From assembly GCA_035409945.1 (NCBI GenBank), contig DAONQC010000002.1, positions 62,001 through 126,000 on the forward strand: a stretch of DNA of 64,000 nucleotides, in the 5' to 3' direction. This DNA is from MWEH01 sp035409945. GTDB taxonomy: Bacteria; Bacillota; Clostridia; Christensenellales; DTU072. Made by a program: the position numbers and the translations under genes. Positions 37,850 to 46,097 of this stretch are shown piece after piece (within the stretch, counting starts at the first letter, position 1; each line of letters begins with the position of its first letter). Below the pieces are notes generated by a model. It made no database searches. It was not told where the DNA came from and was given only the letters and a program-made list of their open reading frames with translations.

Positions 37850-38830
37850 ATGAGAAATTTAGATGAGCAAAAAAAAGTTGTTATACCCATCATATGGACC
37901 CTTGTTATGGCCGTAATTGCGGGTGCAATTTTTATAGTTTTTTACTTAAATTATTTCATCACTGACGCATATCTTTTTGGATATACCTCCTATGATTTTC
38001 ACGAAGTTACTCGTACTTTCGAGTATGACGATATAGACGAAGGTGAATTTATGACTCACATCCCTGCTGGGAGTAAGATTATCGTTAAAAAATATGATGG
38101 AGAAAATGACCCATTACAAAAAAATGATGTGTTTGCTTATTATGTTACCGAAAACACAATTAATACCGTGATAACGCAAGTTTTCATTGATAAAGTTGTC
38201 GATGAAGAAACTGGCATTGCAACATATTACTCTCATAATGTAGATGATATGACAATTAATGAATACACCATTGAGTCTGGAAAACTACTAGGCAAATATG
38301 TTACATCTATTAAAACGCTCGGTACAATTACAAAATATCTCACCTCATCTCGCATAATTGCAGTTGCTTCATTTGCTGGTATTGCAATTTTACTTATAGG
38401 AATTCCCATCCTTATTGCCATATTAAGAGCAAGGCGCAACAAGTTAGGAAGTCCATTCCCAGAAGGTGTAAACATCACTAGGCTCTCTACCGAAAATTTA
38501 TACATTTATGAAAGTATTGCAGCTTTTATTAGATCTGCTGGGATGCAACTTAAGCCCGGTTTTGATTGTGATCTCGCTTACATAGGGAGATATTTATTTG
38601 GTATTTTGCACTGTACAAATGGTCATATGTATTTTAACATTAACAAAAACTTTCAAAGATATGATAATCGTGTAGACCGTTCTGGATATATTTGTATCCC
38701 TCATGCAGCTAATTTGGAAGGAGCAAAAAAGCGCATCAATAGTATGTACCGCGCATATTTTATGGATATTGCAAATAATGAACGTGCTCATGCGGCGAAA
38801 GCGCGAGATAGAGCTAGAAGACGCGGATAA
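37850..38830 (+). CDS. Two-helix membrane protein with signal-peptidase-I-like outer domain
   Basis: A 326-residue protein: transmembrane helix at about 11-33, an outside domain of about 135 residues, a second helix (about 168-192), and a basic cytoplasmic C-terminus ending ARDRARRRG. The outside part (IPAGSKIIVKKYDG, LQKNDVFAYYV, ITQVFIDKVVDE, GKLLGKYVTSIKTLG) follows the order of SipW-type S26 peptidases. The catalytic serine before the first strand and the THR-type histidine are absent (ITQ), so peptidase activity is doubtful. The C-terminal 120 residues are not recognised. GAGG before the ATG, a promoter and a terminator make it a single-gene unit. Confidence 0.55.
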   Translation: MRNLDEQKKVVIPIIWTLVMAVIAGAIFIVFYLNYFITDAYLFGYTSYDFHEVTRTFEYDDIDEGEFMTHIPAGSKIIVKKYDGENDPLQKNDVFAYYVTENTINTVITQVFIDKVVDEETGIATYYSHNVDDMTINEYTIESGKLLGKYVTSIKTLGTITKYLTSSRIIAVASFAGIAILLIGIPILIAILRARRNKLGSPFPEGVNITRLSTENLYIYESIAAFIRSAGMQLKPGFDCDLAYIGRYLFGILHCTNGHMYFNINKNFQRYDNRVDRSGYICIPHAANLEGAKKRINSMYRAYFMDIANNERAHAAKARDRARRRG

Positions 38831-38855
38831 CAAAACCAAAACTTTAAAAATCCAC

Positions 38856-38884
38856 AAAAGGTCTCAAAATGCGAGACCTTTTTT
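38856..38884 (+). terminator. Bidirectional terminator between convergent genes
   Basis: AAAAGGTCTC and GAGACCTTTT form a perfect 10-bp stem with a 7-nt loop and T-tracts on both sides. It ends the membrane protein gene on the plus strand and can end the pit-DUF47-yfbR operon on the minus strand. Confidence 0.9.
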
Positions 38885-38971
38885 CATAACTGCTAATAGC
38901 TCCAAGGTATAAAAATCTAAAAAAAATTAGTTACAACCTCTCTATAGTCTATTTAAAAACACAGGTAAAAA

Positions 38972-39080
38972 CCTTTCTAATGAAAAATCAAAACCCTTCA
39001 TACACTTATCCATAAAGTATCTAACCTCAGGAAGTTCGAGTCGGTGCATTTGTATTCTAGCCATGTTAGAACAGCCAACA
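38972..39080 (-). repeat. Tail copy downstream of yfbR
   Basis: The final 20 or so codons of yfbR (about 39092-39156) are repeated at 38974-39038, offset by 118 bp, with the CTTATCCATAAANTATNTAAC and TCAGGAAG blocks intact (each under 21 bases). The copy lies between the gene's stop and the terminator, so it would be transcribed as 3' UTR. Confidence 0.85.
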
Positions 39081-39659
39081 TTACTCCAGCTCATCTAATG
39101 AAAGTTCAAAACCTTTTATAAACTTATCCATAAAATATTTAACTTCAGGAAGCTCTATTTCATCAATTAAAGCTTTATTACTCTTCTTGGCTTTTGTGAA
39201 TTCTTTATTCCCTGCCTTAAGCTCCTCTACGCATTTTACATATGCGGCGATTTTATCTGCTGCTTTTACAAGTTCAGCTTCATAAGAATTTTTATCTGCC
39301 GAAATTACTTCCTCAAAAGCACCTTTTAATTCATCTGGAAGCATTGAGATAATTTTATTATTTGCAACACTCTCTAAGCCTTTATATGCATCATTTAATT
39401 CTTTGTTGTAGTATTTAACTGGAGTTGGTAAATCGCCTGTAATAACTTCACTTACATCGTGAAAAATAGCGATGCTGACACACTTTCCCACGTCAGCACT
39501 ACCATTAAAAATCTTATTATTAATTACAGCAAGCCCAAATGCTATTTGAGCTACTTGTTCGCTATGCTCCATAATGTTTTCAGGGATGATGGAATGCATT
39601 AAACTCCATCTTTGGATAAATTTCATACGACTGATATATGCATAGAAATTATAATTCAT
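39081..39659 (-). CDS. yfbR: YfbR-family HD-domain 5'-deoxynucleotidase
   Basis: A 192-residue HD hydrolase removing phosphate from deoxyribonucleoside 5'-monophosphates in the cytoplasm. RMKFIQRWSL (11-20), IPENIMEHSEQVA (H32), IFHDVSEVITGDLPTPVKYY (H67, D68, E71) and the distal ADKIAAY (metal aspartate) match the family. Its start is three bases past the DUF47 stop, so it is translationally linked to pit-DUF47. A role in dNTP balance is typical; the linkage to phosphate transport is seen here but not explained. Confidence 0.9.
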   Translation of the reverse strand: MNYNFYAYISRMKFIQRWSLMHSIIPENIMEHSEQVAQIAFGLAVINNKIFNGSADVGKCVSIAIFHDVSEVITGDLPTPVKYYNKELNDAYKGLESVANNKIISMLPDELKGAFEEVISADKNSYEAELVKAADKIAAYVKCVEELKAGNKEFTKAKKSNKALIDEIELPEVKYFMDKFIKGFELSLDELE

Positions 39660-39662
39660 AGT

Positions 39663-40271
39663 TTACCCCATCTTCACAATAATTCTAAGTAGCGTATCCA
39701 TTGCTGCGTCTGCAATATCTGCAGTTCTGTTTAAATGTCTATATACTTCTCTATATTTAAATATTTTCTTGTGGTCATCTTCTTCAAATAATTTAGCTAG
39801 TATCTTTGTTGACATATGACCCACTTTATTTTCTAGCGATTTAACATAAATCGCTTCATCTTGGCAGATAGATTTATGTCTTTCCATATGAGAAATTGCT
39901 AAAACCATATGTTCTGTCATATCTACAAGTGCACCTGTAAGTTCTATCATGTTTTCATCGGGAGTTAAATTAAACACCCGAATCTCATCAACAGATGTCT
40001 TGGCGTAGTCCAACACCTCATCTAACTCACTACTAAGTTTATAAAGGTCTTCTCTATCGATAGGAGTTATGAAAGTATTATCTAACTCATCGGTTAAAAT
40101 CCTTCTAGCCATATCCCCTTCTTCTTCAATTAAAATGACTTTTTTCGCAAGCTCATCGTCGTGCGTAATGCAATACTCGTGCAATGTTTTCATTCCTTTA
40201 GACACAATTTCCGTTTGTGTTAATAACATATCATAAAAGCTATCTCTTTTTTTATTCCTGAATTTAAACAT
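39663..40271 (-). CDS. DUF47 PhoU-like protein, partner of the Pit transporter
   Basis: A 202-residue all-helical cytoplasmic protein. FKFRNKKRDSFYDML, EEEGDMARRILTDELDNTFITPIDREDLYKL (start EEEGDMARRI) and LLRIIVKMG at the end are characteristic of DUF47/PhoU-like proteins, which are regularly encoded next to Pit phosphate transporters and probably control them. It follows pit by 59 bp and abuts yfbR. Confidence 0.9.
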   Translation of the reverse strand: MFKFRNKKRDSFYDMLLTQTEIVSKGMKTLHEYCITHDDELAKKVILIEEEGDMARRILTDELDNTFITPIDREDLYKLSSELDEVLDYAKTSVDEIRVFNLTPDENMIELTGALVDMTEHMVLAISHMERHKSICQDEAIYVKSLENKVGHMSTKILAKLFEEDDHKKIFKYREVYRHLNRTADIADAAMDTLLRIIVKMG

Positions 40272-40330
40272 TTTTCTTATTCTCCTTTAAGTTAATACCT
40301 AAACTTAATATGAACTTAATTTGTATTTTC

Positions 40331-41380
40331 TTATAGTGGTATGCCAACGATAGTAGCCATAAGAGCATAAAATCCAGCACCAAATAATGCAGCTATTGGG
40401 AAAGTTAGTGCCCAACCAATAGCAACCTTTCTAGCTCTTGCCCATTTAACAGCGTTCATTCTGTCTGCTGTGCCTGCACCAATTATTGATGCAGTCATGG
40501 CCTGTCCAACCCCTAGTGCTATTCCTGCGGTATTACTAACGGTCGATACAAGACTCGCTGTCAACTGCGCTGTCACAGAGTGAATTGGTCCTACATTAAA
40601 TAATTTTTTTCCTGTAGTCATAATGATTTTTGTACCACCAGTCAATATACCTATCATCATTGATACTGCAATAACTACAACTACCGTAGTCATTGTATTT
40701 CCACCCAAATTGATCGCCCCTATAGAAGATGCGAGAAGAACCACACCAAAGGTTTTTTGCCAGTTGTTTGATGCAAAAGATGCTGATAAAAAGATAAAGT
40801 TAATCCTTTGTACCCAGACTAGAATATTTCCAACGTGTCTATTCGGGGCTCTACTAGCAAGCTTTTTAATTATCTTCAGTAGTATAAATCCAATGACAAA
40901 TGCAACAGCTGGCGCGATGAATACCATAGCAATTACATTTAGTAACACATACCCTTTCCAATTGACCGAGAAAAACCCCATGTTCACAATACCTGCACCG
41001 ATAATACCACCGATTAAGGTATGAGTAATAGAGTTAGGTAATTTTGCAAAGTAAGATATAACCGCCCATAGCAGGGAGCCCATTAGACCTGAAAACAAAA
41101 ATACAAACCCTTCTTTTTCGGTAGGTAAGGTACTTATAAATAATTGGGAACCTAGTTTATTTGCTACTTCAAGTCCCACACCACCTGAAGCAGTCAATAT
41201 CGTAATCAAGGAGATAATAGGCACAATGAATTTAATAAGTGCAGTAATTAAAAGTGCAGTTCTAGGCTTAGTTGCTCTAGTTACAATCGTGGTTGAGATT
41301 GCTAGAGAACCATCGTTATAGCCCATATACATGCTGTATATGACTACAAAAAACATTATAAATATGCCATATTTACCCAT
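40331..41380 (-). CDS. pit: Low-affinity inorganic phosphate transporter (Pit family)
   Basis: A 349-residue polytopic membrane protein with about ten helices. The Pit signature GYNDGSLAIST near residue 20 (GxNDxxxS) and the second copy PNSITHTLIGGIIGAG are present; the C-terminal half repeats the pattern with THSVTAQ-type sequence (GPIHSVTAQL). It imports phosphate using an ion gradient. AAGGGC precedes the ATG; the operon promoter is about 240 bp upstream. Confidence 0.9.
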   Translation of the reverse strand: MGKYGIFIMFFVVIYSMYMGYNDGSLAISTTIVTRATKPRTALLITALIKFIVPIISLITILTASGGVGLEVANKLGSQLFISTLPTEKEGFVFLFSGLMGSLLWAVISYFAKLPNSITHTLIGGIIGAGIVNMGFFSVNWKGYVLLNVIAMVFIAPAVAFVIGFILLKIIKKLASRAPNRHVGNILVWVQRINFIFLSASFASNNWQKTFGVVLLASSIGAINLGGNTMTTVVVVIAVSMMIGILTGGTKIIMTTGKKLFNVGPIHSVTAQLTASLVSTVSNTAGIALGVGQAMTASIIGAGTADRMNAVKWARARKVAIGWALTFPIAALFGAGFYALMATIVGIPL

Positions 41381-41560
41381 CTTTAGCCCTTATTACTACA
41401 AAAACCTATGATCATTTTAGTGCTTTTTCTCGTTACACATTTAGGATCTCTCCCTTATCACTACGAGAAATTTATAATTTATGATTGCTGTTAGTATATC
41501 TCTGTGCATAAAGCACTTCTATATTCTCTTATTGCTACGAGAAATACGTGTTAGTTGGTT
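41381..41560 (-). repeat. Decayed copies of the pit ribosome-binding region in its leader
   Basis: The minus-strand block GTAGTAATAAGGGCTAAAG, directly before the pit ATG, recurs with substitutions near 41455 (GTAGTGATAAGGGAGAGATC) and 41528 (GTAGCAATAAGAGAATATAG). They lie between promoter and start codon and so are transcribed. Beyond them, CGCGCG occurs at about 41577. Confidence 0.65.
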
Positions 41561-41615
41561 ATTTATTTCTCTTAATACGCGCGCTTATTTAAATATATAT
41601 AAATATCGTTTACTA

Positions 41616-41644
41616 ATAATACTATAATAATGAGTTCAAGTCAA
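41616..41644 (-). promoter_or_regulatory. Sigma-A promoter of the pit operon
   Basis: Minus-strand TTGACT and TATTAT with a 17-bp spacer. A CGCGCG motif lies about 35 bp downstream of the -10. Confidence 0.7.
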
Positions 41645-41744
41645 TATGTAAAAAGGCAAAAAACTACTAAAAACAAGCGTTTTGCGCCCATATTTTGCAA
41701 GTTTGGTTTATGATTATATCTGTTTTATGCCTTTTTTTGTTATC

Positions 41745-41773
41745 TTGATTTTACTTTTTAGCTTAAGTATAAT
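41745..41773 (+). promoter_or_regulatory. Sigma-A promoter of the second small lipoprotein gene
   Basis: TTGATT and TATAAT with a 17-bp spacer, 52 bp before the ATG at 41825. Confidence 0.75.
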
Positions 41774-41824
41774 TTTAATATGAGTGATGAAGTTTACATT
41801 TTAAGCTCATTGGGAGGTATTTAT

Positions 41825-42631
41825 ATGAAAAAAAGAATATTTTTAACACTACTAGTTTGCATTCTTATCGGCTCTCTTATGCTCGCCCTAGTTGGCTGTA
41901 GTCGTTTGGGCGAAACGATAAATCAATTAGAAAATTCGGAAAACAGTAGTGATTCAGACACTAGTAACGATAATGACAATGACGGTGGTTCTAGCGAGCA
42001 AGAACCTGGTGAGGAAGAACACCCCATAATGTCTTTTGAAAATATTATTAATGGACTTTTAAGGGGAAATAATTTCAAAATAACGTATACCCACACCGAC
42101 ATATCTGAAGATATCACCGTATACAAGAACGGAAACAACTTCTTAACTGAACAATATGAAAGTGCATACGAAGGGAATTTATACTATTACTACAAGTATA
42201 ACGCTGGAACTTGGGACAAATACTTCTTAGGACCTTTAGATGAAATTTGGGGCGACCCGAAAGCAACTGGGATCACAGCTTCTGAACTTTTAGAAAGCCC
42301 CGACCATCATACCTATCCGATAACACCACTTGACTATTTGTTCCACTTCAATTCAAAAGGAGCTGACAGTTATGGATATTATTACCATCGCGCAGAACTC
42401 AAAGGAACTGAATCTATAACCATTTCGGGAAAATCTTACACTTGCCAAAAATATGAATTCGCCACCGCTTATGAAACATTATATTTCTGGATTGCTGATA
42501 TTAGTGGAATTAGATTTTGTTTAAAGTATACTCACAGCAATGCCTATAGCAATATAGAAGGTGAAGTAATAGTTTTTGAAACTACTGGCTATACCTTCCC
42601 TAGCAATCCGCACGAGAAAGGCTTGCCCTAA
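41825..42631 (+). CDS. Small lipoprotein, paralogue of 34683-35498
   Basis: A secreted lipoprotein of 268 residues with lipobox LVGC, a Ser/Asn/Asp-rich linker and a C-terminal domain. FENIINGL, VYKNGNNFL, YYKYNAGTW, YTCQKYEF, FWIADISGIRFCLKYTH and ETTGYTFPS align in order with the other lipoprotein. GGGAGG seven bases before the ATG at 41825 fixes the start; the in-frame extension upstream overlaps the promoter and is rejected. Function unknown. Confidence 0.8.
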   Translation: MKKRIFLTLLVCILIGSLMLALVGCSRLGETINQLENSENSSDSDTSNDNDNDGGSSEQEPGEEEHPIMSFENIINGLLRGNNFKITYTHTDISEDITVYKNGNNFLTEQYESAYEGNLYYYYKYNAGTWDKYFLGPLDEIWGDPKATGITASELLESPDHHTYPITPLDYLFHFNSKGADSYGYYYHRAELKGTESITISGKSYTCQKYEFATAYETLYFWIADISGIRFCLKYTHSNAYSNIEGEVIVFETTGYTFPSNPHEKGLP

Positions 42632-42691
42632 GTTGTATCACTACTTACTTACACATTCATAAAAATTGTTAAACCTATAATTTGGCATGAT

Positions 42692-42726
42692 AAAAGGGGC
42701 TGTATTTAATTTGTACAGCCCCTTTT
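42692..42726 (+). terminator. Strong bidirectional terminator
   Basis: A perfect 13-bp stem (AAAAGGGGCTGTA with its complement) around a 9-nt loop, between the convergent lipoprotein gene and the paired membrane-protein operon. A and T tracts are part of the stem ends, so it can act on both strands. Confidence 0.92.
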
Positions 42727-42753
42727 GTAAACTAACTATCTAGTTGCTAGACA

Positions 42754-44115
42754 TTAACCACGACGCTCTCTATTCCTTTGAGCTATTATATATGCTCGCT
42801 CATAAGGGCTTAAGTTTGGATCGTTATATACATCCGAATCATCGTATTGTATTACCTTTGGCTGATAATCCTCAAACTCATCATATTCATCTTCCACACC
42901 TTCATCGTCAGCCTTGGTACTATTGATGTTAATTACGCCAATTGTTACACTTGTTGCAACAACCATAGCACCCCAAATTAATAGCCAAATTCTAGCTGGG
43001 AATATAGAAATGACTGCGAATAGTAGATGGTTGCTATTTAACCAAGCACTGTTTTTATATCCTAACATACCTCTTGAAGTATTGCTTGGACCTAAAACTA
43101 GCGCTGTGTTACTGGGCTCTACCTCGTCAACATGAATGGAGATGTATATAGGAGCACCAAGAACATTCTCATCTGCAACAATGTTTCTTAAAGTATTAAT
43201 AATACTTGTTCCCGTGTCCCCCTTGATGATTCCTATAATAAAACTAGACAAACCAGTTCCTTCTAGTAATTCACCTATTTTGATTTCCATAGGATTGCCG
43301 TCCATATCTAGAACCGTCCAAGTTACACCACCTTCTGGGTCTTCTCTCTCCTCAAGATTATAATAAGGAGAATATCCATCTGGATCTTGCGTGATTATAT
43401 TGCCATCTTCATCCTTTATTGTTACAGTGACTTCTTTAGGGATATAGTCATATTTTAACAGATATGGCAAATCTTTCTTAATGTCCCTTTCGTTAAACAA
43501 TAAATGAATTAGTACTGGAATTGTCATTCTCTTACCGTCTGCAAGACCAATCCACGGTCCAGTTGCGGTATATGACGCATAACCGTTTTGGTCTATGTTT
43601 GTAAAGTTAGTGTGAATTAAGGTTTTAATGCGCTCGTTTTTATACCCTTCTTCTAAATAGGTTGATAAGCTTACATTTTTATCAAGGTTCCCATTATTGT
43701 AGTTTATGGTAATAAACTTATTAAGTAGTTCGGCATTTACTTTAGCTTGGTCTTCATAGTTTTCTCTAACATCATCAAATAATAGTGTCCCAGATGTTGC
43801 ATCATCCAAAATCCCTGGTAGTAAAACATCTATAACAAACCATAATCCTGATGTGAAAATAAATGCCACAATTACTAAAGCTACTAGCCCTTTTTTGGCT
43901 ACCTTCCTTGTCCCTGATTTTTTGTTTTTCACTTCGGTCACAATAAATGTAATTAGGTATGCTAAGAAAAATACTGCTGCAAGTATTAATCCTATAAAAA
44001 CCCAAAATCCATAACTATTGCCTTCCTTAAATACCGTCAACGAAGAGATAACAGTAAGTGCAATCAATGCAGGAAAACCAATGACAAATAAAAATATTTT
44101 TAATACTGTTTTCAT
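42754..44115 (-). CDS. Membrane protein, second of a related pair
   Basis: A 453-residue protein with three N-terminal transmembrane helices (about 5-25, 37-60, 77-102), an outside domain of about 260 residues, a further helix (about 370-395) and an acidic cytoplasmic tail (ADDEGVEDEYDEFEDY). The opening KIFLFVIGFPALIALTVISS resembles VLFYALGFPLMVHLVLISS of the upstream protein, and both have a similar helix-to-domain junction, so they are distant paralogues. AGGAGG lies inside the end of the upstream gene with one base between stop and ATG, indicating coupling. Family not recognised. Confidence 0.75.
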   Translation of the reverse strand: MKTVLKIFLFVIGFPALIALTVISSLTVFKEGNSYGFWVFIGLILAAVFFLAYLITFIVTEVKNKKSGTRKVAKKGLVALVIVAFIFTSGLWFVIDVLLPGILDDATSGTLLFDDVRENYEDQAKVNAELLNKFITINYNNGNLDKNVSLSTYLEEGYKNERIKTLIHTNFTNIDQNGYASYTATGPWIGLADGKRMTIPVLIHLLFNERDIKKDLPYLLKYDYIPKEVTVTIKDEDGNIITQDPDGYSPYYNLEEREDPEGGVTWTVLDMDGNPMEIKIGELLEGTGLSSFIIGIIKGDTGTSIINTLRNIVADENVLGAPIYISIHVDEVEPSNTALVLGPSNTSRGMLGYKNSAWLNSNHLLFAVISIFPARIWLLIWGAMVVATSVTIGVININSTKADDEGVEDEYDEFEDYQPKVIQYDDSDVYNDPNLSPYERAYIIAQRNRERRG

Positions 44116-44116
44116 T

Positions 44117-45679
44117 TTATCTACCTCCTGCCTTTACTGTGAGTTTTTTGTACTTCTCATCAATGTATATAGTCATAGCATATGCGGCAAATATCATAAG
44201 AGTACAAAGTGCTGACCATTTAACTAGTCTTTCTCTTAGCGCAAATAATGGATAATATTTTTTGCTCATCTTTTCATTTGCCTCAAACCAATCCAACTGC
44301 TTAAGCGCGTCATGTCCGTTTGGTGCAGGTTTACCAGAAGAATCTAAAGTAATAAGCCCTACTTTAGGATCTTCCCCTTCATCAGCTACAAGAACAGCAC
44401 CAACTTTTGCGCCATGTACTTTTGCATAGTAGTTTGCATATGCATATTCTCTCAAACCTTCGTCTTTTATGAAATAAAATACTGGATAAGTTGTTGGTGA
44501 CTGATATGAACTGAAGCCTTCAAGAAGTCCAAATACGAAAGCCTCATCTATTGTGGTTTCTGTGCTATCTGGATCAACTAAGGTTCTTAAAGTCCCACCT
44601 AATCCCATACCGTTTACTAATGCAATCAAGTCTGCAAGTTTAAGATTTTCAGTGAGTAGTGATTCAATATCAATACCACCTAAACTAATACCAAAAGTTG
44701 AAAGTGTGGCTAGCAAGCCAGACACCGCTTCATTACCGCCAAGTTCTCTTCCAAGTACGCCCAAAACTGCATCTAACTTTGCGGGGGTTAAGTAATATCT
44801 TTTGGCAGTTCCTTCATCACCATACGCCAACTCATATTCATTAGGTGAAGAAATATATTTGAAGTTTGCCATTTCGAAATCAGATTCGGCGTCACCTCTT
44901 TTATATTTGCTCCAATCAGAGTTACCATCTGCTTCTAAATCAGCGATTGCTTTGCTCAATGCGTCATTGATTGTTGTTGGATCTGAATCTTCTTTATGAG
45001 CTTCATCATATGCGTATTTGTTTTCATAATAGTTTCTTATAACCTTTGTAGCCTGTTTAAAGCTGAAAACATAACCATCTGCATACATTCCATTTGGGCT
45101 ATACCAAGCAGCATCTTCTTCATTATGCACTGTCTCAGACCCATCGGTATTTTTGCCGGAATAATTTTTGCCCTCAAACTTTTCTAGGTTATACAACTTA
45201 ATAAAGTCTTCAACAGCACTACTTGCTTCTTCTGACTTATCTTTGTACTTTTGATTGGTAACCGTATAACTTCCAACATCGGTGTCGGTTTCCTCAATGT
45301 ACTTCGTCCTTTCTTCCTCAAACTTGCCTTTTAACCAGAAGTCCATAGTCATAATTGGAGCTACAAATATTATTGCCGCTAGTAATGTTGCTACTGCTGC
45401 CCTAGTCCAGGCATTCCTCTTTACGATTAGCCTAAGTAGTAACTGGAAAATAATGAAAACTATCCATAATCCTAAGGCTAAATAAACACCCCAAACGCCC
45501 TCTCCTTTGTAGTAATTGAGTGTGCCAATCAATTGTGTTTGCCCAGTCCCAATCAAAGGATTGTCCATAAGGGGTTTTGAGGAAATTAAAACTAGGTGTA
45601 CCATCAGTGGAAAACCAAGTGCGTAAAACAACACTTGAAAAACACGACCAACGGTTATGTTGCGTCTTATTTTACTCAT
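44117..45679 (-). CDS. Membrane protein, first of a related pair
   Basis: A 520-residue protein with three N-terminal helices (about 13-35, 64-88, 95-117), a large outside domain of about 360 residues with an acidic, DUF-like character (YVVTNQKYKDKSEEASSAVEDFI region), and a C-terminal helix (about 490-510) followed by a short basic tail. The start is ATG 45679: AAGGAG lies six bases upstream, whereas the ATG two codons earlier overlaps the SD and the longer frame runs through the promoter. A sigma-A promoter is 59 bp upstream. A two-component membrane complex is inferred from pairing and paralogy. Confidence 0.75.
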   Translation of the reverse strand: MSKIRRNITVGRVFQVLFYALGFPLMVHLVLISSKPLMDNPLIGTGQTQLIGTLNYYKGEGVWGVYLALGLWIVFIIFQLLLRLIVKRNAWTRAAVATLLAAIIFVAPIMTMDFWLKGKFEEERTKYIEETDTDVGSYTVTNQKYKDKSEEASSAVEDFIKLYNLEKFEGKNYSGKNTDGSETVHNEEDAAWYSPNGMYADGYVFSFKQATKVIRNYYENKYAYDEAHKEDSDPTTINDALSKAIADLEADGNSDWSKYKRGDAESDFEMANFKYISSPNEYELAYGDEGTAKRYYLTPAKLDAVLGVLGRELGGNEAVSGLLATLSTFGISLGGIDIESLLTENLKLADLIALVNGMGLGGTLRTLVDPDSTETTIDEAFVFGLLEGFSSYQSPTTYPVFYFIKDEGLREYAYANYYAKVHGAKVGAVLVADEGEDPKVGLITLDSSGKPAPNGHDALKQLDWFEANEKMSKKYYPLFALRERLVKWSALCTLMIFAAYAMTIYIDEKYKKLTVKAGGR

Positions 45680-45737
45680 ATCCATCTCCTTCCCAAAAAA
45701 TTTATCCTTACTTAAAAAATAAAGAATATTAATTATA

Positions 45738-45766
45738 ATTATATTGTACGCGGTAATATAAGTCAA
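45738..45766 (-). promoter_or_regulatory. Sigma-A promoter of the paired membrane-protein operon
   Basis: Minus-strand TTGACT and TATAAT with a 17-bp spacer containing CCGCG. Confidence 0.8.
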
Positions 45767-45857
45767 TACGAAAAAATATTGACAACGGCATATTACTTCA
45801 GCATAATTTAATTGCAACCACCGTCACATCCCTTTAAAAACAATATGGTCACTATCA

Positions 45858-46097
45858 ATGAGTGGCTAGATACAGTATAAATGCTACAATGTTAATAAAA
45901 CATCGCTACGCTTAGTTTAAATGTAGCCCACTATCGCTCCTGTTAGAGAAATAATACAATTAATGAGAGGTCAATACAGCACAAACACTTCAAGTATTAA
46001 CAAAAACATTGCTACGGTATAATTTAAACATAACTACTATCGCATCGCTTAAAGAACAATACGATTACTATAATATTTCAATGAGAGGTCAATACAA
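45858..46097 (+). repeat. Copies of the ThuA-like gene head in its own upstream region
   Basis: The block ATGAGAGGTCAATACA before the gene's ATG (46081) recurs at 45963 and, weaker, at 45858 (ATGAGTGGCTAGATACA), spaced 118 and 105 bp. In each copy the following bases resemble the gene's first codons (for example ATGCTACAATGTTAATAA at about 45882). So ribosome-binding site and start codon have been duplicated twice and decayed. Each unit also carries a TAAAACATNGCTACG block. Confidence 0.8.

Noticed and set aside
45680..45817. A 46-codon N-terminal extension of the first paired membrane protein
   Set aside because: The extension covers the promoter and has no SD; AAGGAG directs translation to 45679.
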